From: Candidatus Bathyarchaeota archaeon BA2
Lineage (GTDB): Archaea > Thermoproteota > Bathyarchaeia > Bathyarchaeales > Bathyarchaeaceae
Reading direction: 5' to 3'
Length of the DNA: 49,051 nucleotides
NCBI GenBank assembly: GCA_001399795.1
Contig: LIHK01000017.1
Location: 1 to 49,051 of the forward strand
Shown: in pieces, positions 28,641-38,241 of the stretch
Layout: every line of letters begins with the position of its first letter
Position numbering within the stretch: position 1 is the first letter of the stretch
Made by a program: the position numbers and the translations under genes
The notes under the pieces: generated by a model
The model's input: only the letters and a program-made list of their open reading frames with translations
Told to the model about the DNA's origin: nothing
The model's database searches: none

Positions 28641-29135
28641 ATGATCTCAGGAAAAGCGATAAAGTACGGAAACAACGTGAACACCGACGTTATTATTCCG
28701 GCAAAATACTTAGTTCTAACACTTGATCCAGCGGAATTAGCGAAACACGCAATGGAAGGTTTAGATCCCACGTTCTTTAGGAAGGCTCAAGGCGGAGTCA
28801 TAATTGTTGCTGGAAGAAACTTCGGCTGCGGCTCAAGCCGGGAAGAAGCGCCTTTGGCGTTAAAGCATGCTGGCGCTAAGTGCGTACTCGCGGAGTCCTT
28901 TGCCCGCATTTTTTACAGAAACGCCATAAACCTCGGCGTGCCAGTGCTTGAATGTTCCGGAGTTTCAGACAACGTTGAAGATGGCGACGAGTTAATGGTG
29001 AATCTAGAGACAGGATTGATTGAAAATCGGTCGAAGGGCTTAACTCTTCGCGCAACTCAGCTTCCAGAGTTCATTATGGAAATACTGAATGACGGAGGCC
29101 TAATAGAACACCTGAAGAAGAGGGGGATAAAATGA
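28641..29135 (+). CDS. leuD: 3-isopropylmalate dehydratase small subunit
   Basis: [33 protein letters not shown]. Confidence 0.95.
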   Translation: MISGKAIKYGNNVNTDVIIPAKYLVLTLDPAELAKHAMEGLDPTFFRKAQGGVIIVAGRNFGCGSSREEAPLALKHAGAKCVLAESFARIFYRNAINLGVPVLECSGVSDNVEDGDELMVNLETGLIENRSKGLTLRATQLPEFIMEILNDGGLIEHLKKRGIK

Positions 29136-30190
29136 GCGAATACCAAATAGCCCTAATCCCGGGAGACGGGGTCGGACCTGAACTAACCGAAGCAACCCTG
29201 AAGGTCTTAGATGCCGTTCAGAAGAGGTTTGACCTAGGTTTAAGCATCGTTAAGGTTGATGCTGGTGACGAATGCTTTAAACAGAAGGGTGTGGCTCTCC
29301 CCGAAGACACTGTAGAGGCGATAAAAAATTCGCACGCATGTCTGAAGGGTCCCGTGGGTGAAACGGCTGCTGAAGTCGTTGTTAAGCTGAGAATTATGTT
29401 TGATTTGTACGCCAACATTCGCCCCATAAAGGCCTATCCCTCAACCCCGTCCCTAAGGCCTGACATAGACTTTGTCTTTGTGAGGGAGAACACCGAAGAC
29501 GTTTACAAGGGCATGGAATTCATGCTAGACAACACTGCCATCTGCCTAAGGGTTATAACGAGGAAGGGGTGCGAACGAATAGCCAAAAAAGCCTTCGAAG
29601 TGGCTAGAAGGAGAAACGCCAAGAAAAAAGTTACAGCAGTCCACAAAGCAAACGTCATGAAAGTAACATGCGGCCTATTTGCAGAAGTTTGCAGGGAAGT
29701 GGCAAAACAATATCCAGACATAACATTTCAAGAGCAGTACGTTGACGCCGCAGCCATGCGCCTGATAAAGGAACCACAAAAATTCGACGTCATAGTGACC
29801 CCAAACATGTTTGGTGACATACTTTCCGACGAAGCTGCCCAACTTATTGGAGGCTTAGGCATGGTCCCAGGGGCAAACATAGGAGAAAACTTTGCCATAT
29901 TTGAGCCAGTTCACGGGTCAGCTCCAAGCAGAGTTGGGAAGCACACAGCAAATCCATGTTCCATGATCCTCGCCGCGAAAATGATGCTGGACTGGTTGGG
30001 TGAACAGCATGGCGATTCTAAGTGTTCGGCTGCGGCCCAAGCCGTAGACGAAGCAGTGGTTGAGACGTTGCGCAAGGGTATAACTGTTCCGGACTTCGGT
30101 GGAAGGGCTAAAACCGTGGAAATGGGAGAAGCCATCGCTGAGGAAATCTTGGAAAGTAACCGTTTAAATGGAGGAAATTTGTTAAAATGA
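29132..30190 (+). CDS. leuB: 3-isopropylmalate/isocitrate-type dehydrogenase
   Basis: IALIPGDGVGPELTEA, VRENTEDVYKGMEF, PNMFGDILSDEAAQLIGGLG. Confidence 0.9.
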   Translation: MSEYQIALIPGDGVGPELTEATLKVLDAVQKRFDLGLSIVKVDAGDECFKQKGVALPEDTVEAIKNSHACLKGPVGETAAEVVVKLRIMFDLYANIRPIKAYPSTPSLRPDIDFVFVRENTEDVYKGMEFMLDNTAICLRVITRKGCERIAKKAFEVARRRNAKKKVTAVHKANVMKVTCGLFAEVCREVAKQYPDITFQEQYVDAAAMRLIKEPQKFDVIVTPNMFGDILSDEAAQLIGGLGMVPGANIGENFAIFEPVHGSAPSRVGKHTANPCSMILAAKMMLDWLGEQHGDSKCSAAAQAVDEAVVETLRKGITVPDFGGRAKTVEMGEAIAEEILESNRLNGGNLLK

Positions 30191-30232
30191 GAAAACTTTC
30201 ATGTTTGAAAATCTTGTTTAGGAGTTGAAAAA

Positions 30233-31756
30233 ATGAAATCGAAAAATGTGAAATACGTAAGCATCTTTGACACGACGCTTAGAGACGGAGAACAAACCCC
30301 GGGAGTGTCGCTAACCACAGAGGAAAAATTGGAAATAGCACGCCAACTTGACAGGTTGGGTGTAGACGTTATAGAAGCTGGCACCCCAATAAGCTCGGAA
30401 GGCGAGAAAAGAGCAGTCAGAGAAATAACTAAAGCTGGACTGAACGCTGAAATATGCGCCCTCGCTCGCACCACAAGGGTAGACGTCGACGCGGCCATCG
30501 CCTGTGATGTCGGCTCGGTTCACACCTTTATATCAACTTCAGATGTACAAATGAAACACGCCGTAAACATGACCCCTGAACAAGTTTTGTCCGCAACCAT
30601 TGATTCCGTAGAGTACATTAAAGACCATGGATTGATATGCGAGTTTTCACCCATGGACGCCACGAGAACAGAGATAAATTTCCTGAAGCGAGTGTGCAAA
30701 GCTGCTGAGGAGGCTGGAGCCGACCGAATAAATATTCCGGATACCGTTGGAATAATGACCCCTGTAACCATGCGAAAACTTATTGAGGATGTTAAAAGCG
30801 TGGTGGGAGTCCCCATCAGTGTACATTGCCATAACGACTTCGGAATGGCAGTTGCCAACTCCCTGGCTGGAGTTGAGGCAGGGGCTTCTCAAATTCACGT
30901 AACCGTGAACGGGCTGGGTGAAAGAGCTGGAAACGCGGCACTAGAGGAAGTTGTAATGGCCCTTCATCTAATTTATAACCGAAAAACAGGGATAAACACT
31001 AAGCTACTCTACGACACTTCACGACTGGTGGCTAAATTAACGGGCGTTATGATACAGCCCAATAAGGCTATCGTAGGTGAAAACGCCTTTGCCCATGAGT
31101 CCGGTATACACACCCGCGGAGTCACCGTGGTTCCCTTAACCTTCGAGCCAATAAAGCCAGAGCTCGTGGGAAGAAAAAGGAAGCTTGTGGCTGGCAAACT
31201 GTCCGGTACCAGCGGCATCAAAGCGGAGTTGAAAGAGGCTGGAATCTATCCTAACAAAGATCAATTGGGAGAGATTGTTAGAAGGGTTAAAGAGTTGGGA
31301 GACAAGGGTAAAACAGTGACAGACGCCGATCTGTTAGCCATAACCAGATCAGTTATGGGAAAAGTGGTGAAGGAAAAGAGAATCGTCGACTTAACCGACC
31401 TGGCGGTAGTAACGGGAATCAGAGTTATTCCAACAGCCTCTGTGAGACTTGTGTTAGATGGAAAGGAGTACGTCACTTCGGAAACTGGTTTAGGTCCAGT
31501 GGACGCCGCCATCAAGGCTGTGCAAAAGCTTACAGCCGACCTAGCGGAAGTTAGGTTAAAGGAGTATCGGATAGAGGCTACAACTGGGGGCTCAGACGCC
31601 ATGGGTGAAGTGATAATAAAAGTTGAGGACAGAGATGGAAACGTTGTCTCGGCAAGGGCTACCCATGAAGACATAGTCATGGCTAGTGTTGAGGCAATGA
31701 TAAATGCGATTAACAAAAGTCTGCTGAAGAGAAGAAACCGGGACAAACAGGCTTGA
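30233..31756 (+). CDS. leuA: 2-isopropylmalate synthase family protein
   Basis: IFDTTLRDGEQTPGVSLTTEEK, SVHCHNDFGMAVANSLAGVEAGA, C-terminal LeuA-type domain. Confidence 0.88.
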   Translation: MKSKNVKYVSIFDTTLRDGEQTPGVSLTTEEKLEIARQLDRLGVDVIEAGTPISSEGEKRAVREITKAGLNAEICALARTTRVDVDAAIACDVGSVHTFISTSDVQMKHAVNMTPEQVLSATIDSVEYIKDHGLICEFSPMDATRTEINFLKRVCKAAEEAGADRINIPDTVGIMTPVTMRKLIEDVKSVVGVPISVHCHNDFGMAVANSLAGVEAGASQIHVTVNGLGERAGNAALEEVVMALHLIYNRKTGINTKLLYDTSRLVAKLTGVMIQPNKAIVGENAFAHESGIHTRGVTVVPLTFEPIKPELVGRKRKLVAGKLSGTSGIKAELKEAGIYPNKDQLGEIVRRVKELGDKGKTVTDADLLAITRSVMGKVVKEKRIVDLTDLAVVTGIRVIPTASVRLVLDGKEYVTSETGLGPVDAAIKAVQKLTADLAEVRLKEYRIEATTGGSDAMGEVIIKVEDRDGNVVSARATHEDIVMASVEAMINAINKSLLKRRNRDKQA

Positions 31757-31765
31757 TTTACCTCT

Positions 31766-32782
31766 TCAAACCTCATGTAATTGTTTAAGATCTTCTGGAG
31801 ATAAAACACCTTTCTCAGTTACGATAGCGCTGACGTACTTCATGGGCGTGACATCAAAAGCTGGGTTCATTGCTTTAACCCCCTCTGGCGCAATTCTTCG
31901 GGAAAAAAAGTGTGTAACCTCCTCTGGATTTCTTTCCTCAATAACTGCTTCGTTTGAAGTGTGGCTTAGGTCCATGGTTGAAGTGGGAGCCGCTACATAA
32001 AATGGAATTCCATGTTCATGAGCCAGCACCGCGATTGTGTAGGTGCCTATCTTGTTTATCACCGCGTCTCGAACTATCCTATCTGCTCCAACAAAAACCT
32101 TGTCCACCATTTGCCTAGACATAACAGAGCCCACCATGCTATCCGTGATCAACGTTACAGGGATGCCATCTCGTTTTAGCTCATAAGCCGTAAGCCTAGC
32201 ACCCTGAAGTTTAGGCCTCGTCTCAGTGGCAATCACGCTGACAGTCTTGCCCTGCTCCCACGCAGCCCTTATAACCCCTAACGCAGTTCCATAATCAACA
32301 GTAGCCAAGCTGCCCGTGTTACAGTGGGTGAGAACAGTATCCCCATCGTCAATCAGCTTGGATCCATGCTCGCCGATCTTGCGGTTAGTTTCAACATCCT
32401 CGTCTGCCATTCTTTGAGCCTCGTCAACAATAACCTTGGCTACGTCTTTTGCGTCACCTGAAGCTTCTCTTGCCTTTCTCGCGATTCGGTTGATTGCCCA
32501 GAAAGGATTCATCGCGGTGGGTCTCGTCCTTCTCAAGATTTCGGCTGACTGTTCAATTTCATTTATTAAATCTTCCTTCCTCTCGGCTTTGGAATAGTAG
32601 GCCGTGAGAGCCAAGCCATAAGCTGCTGCTACGCCTATGAGTGGGGCTCCCCTTAACTTCATGTCGTTGATGGCAGAAGCCACTTCATGACACTTCTTCA
32701 TTTTCAAGTAGACAAGTTCACTGGGTAGCTTAGTTTGATCTATTGTGACAACTAAGCCATCTTGCCACTCTATGGTTCTCAT
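31766..32782 (-). CDS. mtnA: S-methyl-5-thioribose-1-phosphate isomerase family protein
   Basis: IKDMKLRGAPLIGVAAAYG-type motif, VLTHCNTGSLATVDYGTALG, ETRPKLQGARLTAYEL. Confidence 0.9.
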   Translation of the reverse strand: MRTIEWQDGLVVTIDQTKLPSELVYLKMKKCHEVASAINDMKLRGAPLIGVAAAYGLALTAYYSKAERKEDLINEIEQSAEILRRTRPTAMNPFWAINRIARKAREASGDAKDVAKVIVDEAQRMADEDVETNRKIGEHGSKLIDDGDTVLTHCNTGSLATVDYGTALGVIRAAWEQGKTVSVIATETRPKLQGARLTAYELKRDGIPVTLITDSMVGSVMSRQMVDKVFVGADRIVRDAVINKIGTYTIAVLAHEHGIPFYVAAPTSTMDLSHTSNEAVIEERNPEEVTHFFSRRIAPEGVKAMNPAFDVTPMKYVSAIVTEKGVLSPEDLKQLHEV

Positions 32783-32835
32783 GCTTTCGCACCACCAAGT
32801 TCCACTATCCGCTGTTTGTAACTTTTATTTTTGTT

Positions 32836-33612
32836 GTGCATAACCGTAAAATCGGAGATTTGCCCTTTTATAGACTCGGCAACATGACAATTGGAGATTC
32901 TTCCATGAAACGGGAAGCTATGAATTTACTGGTTGATAAATTTGGGCAAAAATACTCGGATATTTTGGGAATAAACCTGAGAACCAAGGATGATGGAGAA
33001 ATTTTTAAATGGTTTTTGGCGTCCGTTCTGTTTGGCGCTCCTATAACTGAAAGTTCTGTCATAAGAACTTACAGGTGTTTTGAGAGCCATAGGGTATTAA
33101 CGCCCGAGAAGATTCTAGAAACTGGGTGGCAAGGTTTAGTTGACATACTTGATGAAGGTAGCTACACGAGATATGACTTCAAGACCAGCGACAAGCTTCT
33201 AGAGGTTATGGGCAATCTGCTAACCCGATACATGGGTAGCCTAAACCTTATCCATGGGCAAGCTTTGAACCAGTCTGATCTAGAAAAACGCTTGATGGCT
33301 TTGGGAAAAGGTGTGGGACCCGTGACTGTAAGCATATTCTTGCGGGAATTGAGGGGCCTCTGGGAGAAAGCTGATTCAAAGCCCACTCCCCTGGTTATTC
33401 TAGCGGCGAAAAACCTAGGTATAGTAAAGGAGGAAAGTCCTGAAAAGACATTGGAAGCGCTTAAAGAATTCTGGAGGAAAAATAGGGTTCCTCAGAAAAC
33501 TTTTGTGAATTTTGAAACGGCTTTGCTTAGGCTTGGCAAGGACTTTTGTAGAAAAGGAAAATGTAAGCAATGCGTGCTTAAGCATTACTGTCTAACAGCT
33601 ACTTGGGCGTAA
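32836..33612 (+). CDS. Endonuclease III/HhH-GPD DNA glycosylase-like protein with C-terminal Cys cluster
   Basis: MALGKGVGPVTVSIFLRELRG helix-hairpin-helix and CRKGKCKQCVLKHYC. Confidence 0.75.
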   Translation: MHNRKIGDLPFYRLGNMTIGDSSMKREAMNLLVDKFGQKYSDILGINLRTKDDGEIFKWFLASVLFGAPITESSVIRTYRCFESHRVLTPEKILETGWQGLVDILDEGSYTRYDFKTSDKLLEVMGNLLTRYMGSLNLIHGQALNQSDLEKRLMALGKGVGPVTVSIFLRELRGLWEKADSKPTPLVILAAKNLGIVKEESPEKTLEALKEFWRKNRVPQKTFVNFETALLRLGKDFCRKGKCKQCVLKHYCLTATWA

Positions 33613-34327
33613 GTTTTGCCACGACTTCAACTGGGCATCCTTTAGGAAGATGTATTTTATTTTGCCAATAGTCTCCGATGGTGATGAGGGAGTAAAATCC
33701 TGAAACTTCTGCCTTTGCCTTTTTAACAAGGTTTACAAGGGCTGCTTGGGTTTCCCCTGTCTTTATCATGTCGTCAACTATGAGCACGCTGTCCCTTCTC
33801 TTTAAAGCATCTTTCGGTATGTAAAGCGTCATGGTTACGCCCGAGTCCCTTAACACGTAGGTTTCTTCCAAAAAGGCTGGAACCCCAACTTCCTTGCTTC
33901 TCTTCGCTATTACCAAATCGACGCCCAACGAATTTGCAACAATAGCTGCGAGTGGTATTCCATCTACAGCCGCTGTTAGAACCTTTGTCACCCGCTTCCC
34001 GGCGAAGGCTGCAAGGGCGTGATGTGCTGCCTGTCTAAGTATGTTAAAATCGCCGATGATGAAAGTGTTGTCAAAATATCCATCTTCATTAAAGCGTATT
34101 CTTCGATGAAGCTCGGATTTCAAACCAACAAGCTTCGTCAAGATTTTCCAAAGTTCTCGGGCCCTCGAAGCATTTGGCAAGACGTGACCCTTAGTGTATC
34201 TGCTTAAAACAGTCACTGGCAAGTTGGTTTTGGCGGATAACTCCCGATAAGTATACTCCTTCTTGGCCGTTAGAAGCAATTCGACGGTCATCAACCGAAG
34301 CTTCAAATCCTCTACATGCGTGCTCAT
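33599..34327 (-). CDS. gfcR: HTH + phosphoribosyltransferase transcriptional regulator (GfcR-like); ORF extends upstream to 34435
   Basis: TYRELSAKTNLPVTVLSRYTKGHVLPNASRARELW HTH; SVLIVDDMIKTGETQAALV PRPP motif. Confidence 0.82.
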   Translation of the reverse strand: MSTHVEDLKLRLMTVELLLTAKKEYTYRELSAKTNLPVTVLSRYTKGHVLPNASRARELWKILTKLVGLKSELHRRIRFNEDGYFDNTFIIGDFNILRQAAHHALAAFAGKRVTKVLTAAVDGIPLAAIVANSLGVDLVIAKRSKEVGVPAFLEETYVLRDSGVTMTLYIPKDALKRRDSVLIVDDMIKTGETQAALVNLVKKAKAEVSGFYSLITIGDYWQNKIHLPKGCPVEVVAKLTPK

Positions 34328-34684
34328 TCCCATCATTCCTTTGAACAATAACAAATCAAAAGTGAAGTTGCAACTATGTATTTTTAACTTGAGCAATATA
34401 TAATTTCCGTATGCTTGGAACAACTTCGAAAACACTTCGGTTATGCAATGGGATAAAAACGTCTTTTATTACAAAACAACTTAAAATCACGCACCCATAA
34501 TCATTTAGACTTCGATTCGAAACAAATTTTTCTAGCGAGATTCTAAAAACATGGCGGCCCACGTAAATTCAAATCCCGATTTAAATTCCCACATTGAGCA
34601 TCTACATGTAGCAATGCCAAGGCGATAACCCCTTTCAATTTACCTGCTTCCGAGCTTTCTTTTTAGTTTAAATATCTTTCCGCT

Positions 34685-34714
34685 AATTTTACACTTTAGC
34701 TGAAGTGTAAAATT
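34685..34714. promoter_or_regulatory. Candidate operator: 12-bp perfect inverted repeat, 6-nt spacer
   Basis: AATTTTACACTT-TAGCTG-AAGTGTAAAATT, 8 nt before the start of the wHTH gene; TATA-like TTTAAATAT about 34664. Confidence 0.6.
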
Positions 34715-34722
34715 TAGTCGGG

Positions 34723-35064
34723 GTGTCAACATCGACGTATGAAAAAACTTTCTTTGTGAAATACTTGGGAGACTCACCCTACATAAAGGTGTTAGACTAC
34801 TTCATGGCCAATGATATCTATGACTGCTCATTGCAGGATGTGGCTGACGCAACAGAACTATCCAGAAACACAGTGCGCAAGGCAATAAAAGAAATGCTGG
34901 AACTTAAAATCATAAAACAGACAAGAAATGTGGGCAGGGCAAAAATGTTCCAGATAGACAAGGGAAACCAGTACGTAAGGCACTTAATAAAACTTGACCT
35001 CAACCTATCCAAGCAGTATTCTGATAGGCTAGAAAGAAAAGTTGAGGCGATAGCAGAGAAATAG
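34723..35064 (+). CDS. Winged-helix DNA-binding protein
   Basis: YDCSLQDVADATELSRNTVRKAIKEMLELKIIKQTRNVGRAKMFQID. Confidence 0.8.
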   Translation: MSTSTYEKTFFVKYLGDSPYIKVLDYFMANDIYDCSLQDVADATELSRNTVRKAIKEMLELKIIKQTRNVGRAKMFQIDKGNQYVRHLIKLDLNLSKQYSDRLERKVEAIAEK

Positions 35065-35123
35065 TAACCCTTCCTTTCTTCGTAAGCCCGAAAAGACGAT
35101 TATATAAAAAGACCGGAAATGAA

Positions 35124-35219
35124 TGGCGGGCCCGCGGGGATTTGAACCCCGGATCTCCGGCTTTCTCCTTCTCCAAGCAATAGAAGGCCGACGCCTTATC
35201 CTAACTAGGCCACGGGCCC
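35124..35219 (-). tRNA. tRNA-Arg(UCU) with one 18-nt intron at 37/38, CCA encoded
   Basis: GGGCCCG/CGGGCCC acceptor; TCGGC-CTTCTA|35180-35163|A-GCCGG; CTTC pairs GGAG with 3-nt bulges; CGGGG-TTCAAAT-CCCCG T-arm. Confidence 0.9.
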
Positions 35220-35289
35220 AGGCTGTCATAGTTTAAGAATTGGGTAAATATAATCTTTCATTTAACTTGTGTTTTGAGCTTTTCCTTGC

Positions 35290-38181
35290 CTATTCGATGT
35301 AGATTGCAGGGCGATACGGTCTGGCTGATTCAGCCTTTCTCTTTGGGTCGTGGCGTTGCGGATCATCTTCACGATAAGTTTGGACTTTAGCGTTGAATTC
35401 TTTTTCGAAGAAGCTTTCAGCTTCGCTCAATGCTTGGCTCTCGTCCACGGCTCCAACTTTTAATCTTCTATGTTTTTTGTCACTGGGCATCATGTTAATT
35501 TCTTCAATGACTTGGCTGGCAAATTTGGCAACTTTTTCCGCTATCCTTTTCAGGTCCGGATCTGTCATCAGTTCCTTCATCAAATTGCTTAAGGCAACTT
35601 TGGTGGAAATTGCCTTTTCAAGCATTGTCAAGTAGACTTTCCATTTCCATGACGCTGCGGAATAGTAGCAGATTTTCTTTGGCACCATTTTTGTTGCTCG
35701 AAGTATGTTCGAAGTATCTTCCAATACGTTTTCAATTAAACTTTCAGTTTCCTCGGCTTTCAGGTTAACTTTCTTTTCATCGGATATAGGCCATTCAGCC
35801 AAGGAGACAAAGCCTTCTTTTCCAATTTTGTTCCATGTTTCCTCGCAGATGTATGGTGCAAAGGGGGCTAGCAAGCGTATCCAAATCTCCAAAGCCTCTT
35901 TCAGGACCTTCGAGTCTGTTCTTTCCTTTCTTCGAACGTACCAACGAAAGTCGTTCCAAACTTCGAAGAGCGCGTTTTCTGTGGCTGTCCTAGTTTTTAA
36001 CGTTTCTATGCTTTCTGTCACCTTTTTTATTCGGTGTTGAAGCACACTGATAAGCCATTCTTCTAGGTGCCCTACCTCCTCTTCTTTCGCCGTTTCGATT
36101 ATGCTGTTGGCTAGGTTGTGGAAGCCTTGAATTTTGCCCCTAACGTCCCTTACATTTTCTCTTCTCCAGTCTGGGTCGTCCATTCCTTCTCCGCCCAGCA
36201 GTAATGCGCAGCGTGTTGCGTCTGCCCCGTATTGGTTTATGGCGTTTCTCAGGGTTACGAAGTTGCCCTTTGATTTTGACATTTTATTTCCTTCGATGCT
36301 TAGAACACCGTTTACGCCTATGCCCTTGGGCAAGTATTCTGGAAACAGCGCTACGTGTTGGAAGAGGAAGAAGGTTAAATGGTTTGGAACCAGTTCTTTT
36401 GCTGAAATTCTTAGGTCCACTGGATACCAGTATAGGAACTCGGTTCGCATCCCCTCCAAAACTTCACGGTTTATGTGTGATTTCTCAGCTATTTTTTTGA
36501 TGTTGCCTTTGCCATAGAATAGGTAGTCGAATACTTCTTCGGTCAGTTGCTCCGCCTTTATGTCATATTCTCTTATGTGCTTGTTTATTGTGTAGAAAGC
36601 CATGTAAACCGTTGAGTCGCTTAGGGTTTCCACGATCCAGCCCGGGCTCCAAGGTAGTGGCGTGCCTAAACCGGTTTTTCTTGCGCAAGGCCACTCTCTC
36701 AGCCAGTCAATTATGTTGAGAAACCATTGTATTGCTGATTCTGGATAGATTTTGGCTTGATTCAGCGCTTCCTTTGTCTTTTCCTTCCAAGCTTCATCTG
36801 AGTATTTTAGAAACCACTGTTCCTCAAGGACCTTAACTATGCAAGGGGTCATACAGCGACAGACAACTGGCTGGGGCAAATCGTACATAGAATCTGATAC
36901 GCCCCTCTCCCTAAAGTCGCGAATCAAACTTTCCTTTACTTCATAAACCATTCTGCCGGAATAATCACCGCAGATATCCTTCAAAACACCGTTGTGAAAC
37001 TCCTTTTTGTAAAGCAATTTCGTTGCTTCCTCAGCCTTAGAATCATACTGATCCTTTACTCCCATTTGCTCCACTAGCTCTACGGCTGGATGTTCCCCAA
37101 AGCCCTCCACGCGAATCATGGAAATAGATTCTATTTTCTTCACCTCATCGGGATCTATGCCAAACTCTTTCAGCAACTCAGGCTTTTCCTGCAAGTCTCT
37201 TAACGCCAAGTAGTCATAGGGCGCGTGGGCGGGGACGCTGTACACGACTCCAGTTGCGTTGGCGGGGCTTACGAACCATCCAGGCAGTATCAGCATTTTT
37301 CTGTCGCTTAGTGGGCTTAAGAAATGTTTTCCGATGATTTCTTTGCCCTTGAATCTGCTGACGGTCTTGACTTTTCTTTGCTGTTCTTTCAGTTTGTTGG
37401 CTGCAATTTCGCTGATGATCCATTGCTCGCCGTTGACGCGGGCTTTAACATAGTCGGCGTCAGGGTGTATCCACATGTTTGTCACGCCGTAGATGGTTTC
37501 GGGTCTGAAGGTGGCTGCGGGAAGGTAGGCATCGTCCATTTTGAACTTCATGAGTGTGTATTCTTCGGGTGCGACTCCTTCTCCAACTTGGCGGTCATGG
37601 TCTCCTGTGGGGCTTTCATCGTGGGGACACCAAACCACTGGGTATGTTCCTTGGACGATGTACCCTTTTTCTCGCAGTCGCTCGCATTGCCACTCGATAA
37701 ACTTGCTGAAAGTTGGATAGAGAGAGGTTGTGTGAAATTCCCTTCTCCAGTCTATTGAAAAACCTATGCGTTTTACGGCTTCCCGGCTCTGCTCCGTGTA
37801 GTATGAAGCCATACAAGCTGGGTCAACGAACTTTTTCAAGTCTTCCTCTGAAACTCCGTCGACTTCCCTTAAAGCACGGATGAAATCTTCGTCTCCAGTT
37901 TTCACCCGCTCGCTTGCCCCGGCTATGGTTTCGCCGGTCCAGTGCCAAGCCCAGGGAAACAAGACATTGTAACCTTGCATCCTCTTGAAACGGGCGTAGG
38001 CGTCGACGCGGGTGGCCGTGAAGCCGTGTCCCACGTGTAGTGGACCGTTCATGTAGGAGAAGGGAAAAGTGACCATACACTTTTTTCTGGACGGGTCTGG
38101 ATCAGCCTCAAAAATTTTAGCTTCTTCCCAAGCTTTTCGCCACTTTTCTTCAATCTGCCCTAAAACTTCCATGACAGCCAC
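35290..38181 (-). CDS. leuS: Leucyl-tRNA synthetase, archaeal type
   Basis: FPFSYMNGPLHVGHGFTATRVDAYARFKRMQGYNVLFPWAWHWTG; NKMSKSKGNFVTL. Confidence 0.97.
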   Translation of the reverse strand: MAVMEVLGQIEEKWRKAWEEAKIFEADPDPSRKKCMVTFPFSYMNGPLHVGHGFTATRVDAYARFKRMQGYNVLFPWAWHWTGETIAGASERVKTGDEDFIRALREVDGVSEEDLKKFVDPACMASYYTEQSREAVKRIGFSIDWRREFHTTSLYPTFSKFIEWQCERLREKGYIVQGTYPVVWCPHDESPTGDHDRQVGEGVAPEEYTLMKFKMDDAYLPAATFRPETIYGVTNMWIHPDADYVKARVNGEQWIISEIAANKLKEQQRKVKTVSRFKGKEIIGKHFLSPLSDRKMLILPGWFVSPANATGVVYSVPAHAPYDYLALRDLQEKPELLKEFGIDPDEVKKIESISMIRVEGFGEHPAVELVEQMGVKDQYDSKAEEATKLLYKKEFHNGVLKDICGDYSGRMVYEVKESLIRDFRERGVSDSMYDLPQPVVCRCMTPCIVKVLEEQWFLKYSDEAWKEKTKEALNQAKIYPESAIQWFLNIIDWLREWPCARKTGLGTPLPWSPGWIVETLSDSTVYMAFYTINKHIREYDIKAEQLTEEVFDYLFYGKGNIKKIAEKSHINREVLEGMRTEFLYWYPVDLRISAKELVPNHLTFFLFQHVALFPEYLPKGIGVNGVLSIEGNKMSKSKGNFVTLRNAINQYGADATRCALLLGGEGMDDPDWRRENVRDVRGKIQGFHNLANSIIETAKEEEVGHLEEWLISVLQHRIKKVTESIETLKTRTATENALFEVWNDFRWYVRRKERTDSKVLKEALEIWIRLLAPFAPYICEETWNKIGKEGFVSLAEWPISDEKKVNLKAEETESLIENVLEDTSNILRATKMVPKKICYYSAASWKWKVYLTMLEKAISTKVALSNLMKELMTDPDLKRIAEKVAKFASQVIEEINMMPSDKKHRRLKVGAVDESQALSEAESFFEKEFNAKVQTYREDDPQRHDPKRKAESARPYRPAIYIE

Positions 38182-38241
38182 TGGAACACCTTGAGAATTA
38201 AAAGTTTTGTTAGTCTCTGGAGAGAAAACTATCCCTCATGT

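Noticed and set aside
34552-34600. GGCGGCCCACGTAAATTCAAATCCCGATTTAAATT looks like a tRNA T-arm
   Set aside because: No matching acceptor or anticodon arm; the TTCAAATCCC match is short and within an AT-rich palindrome.
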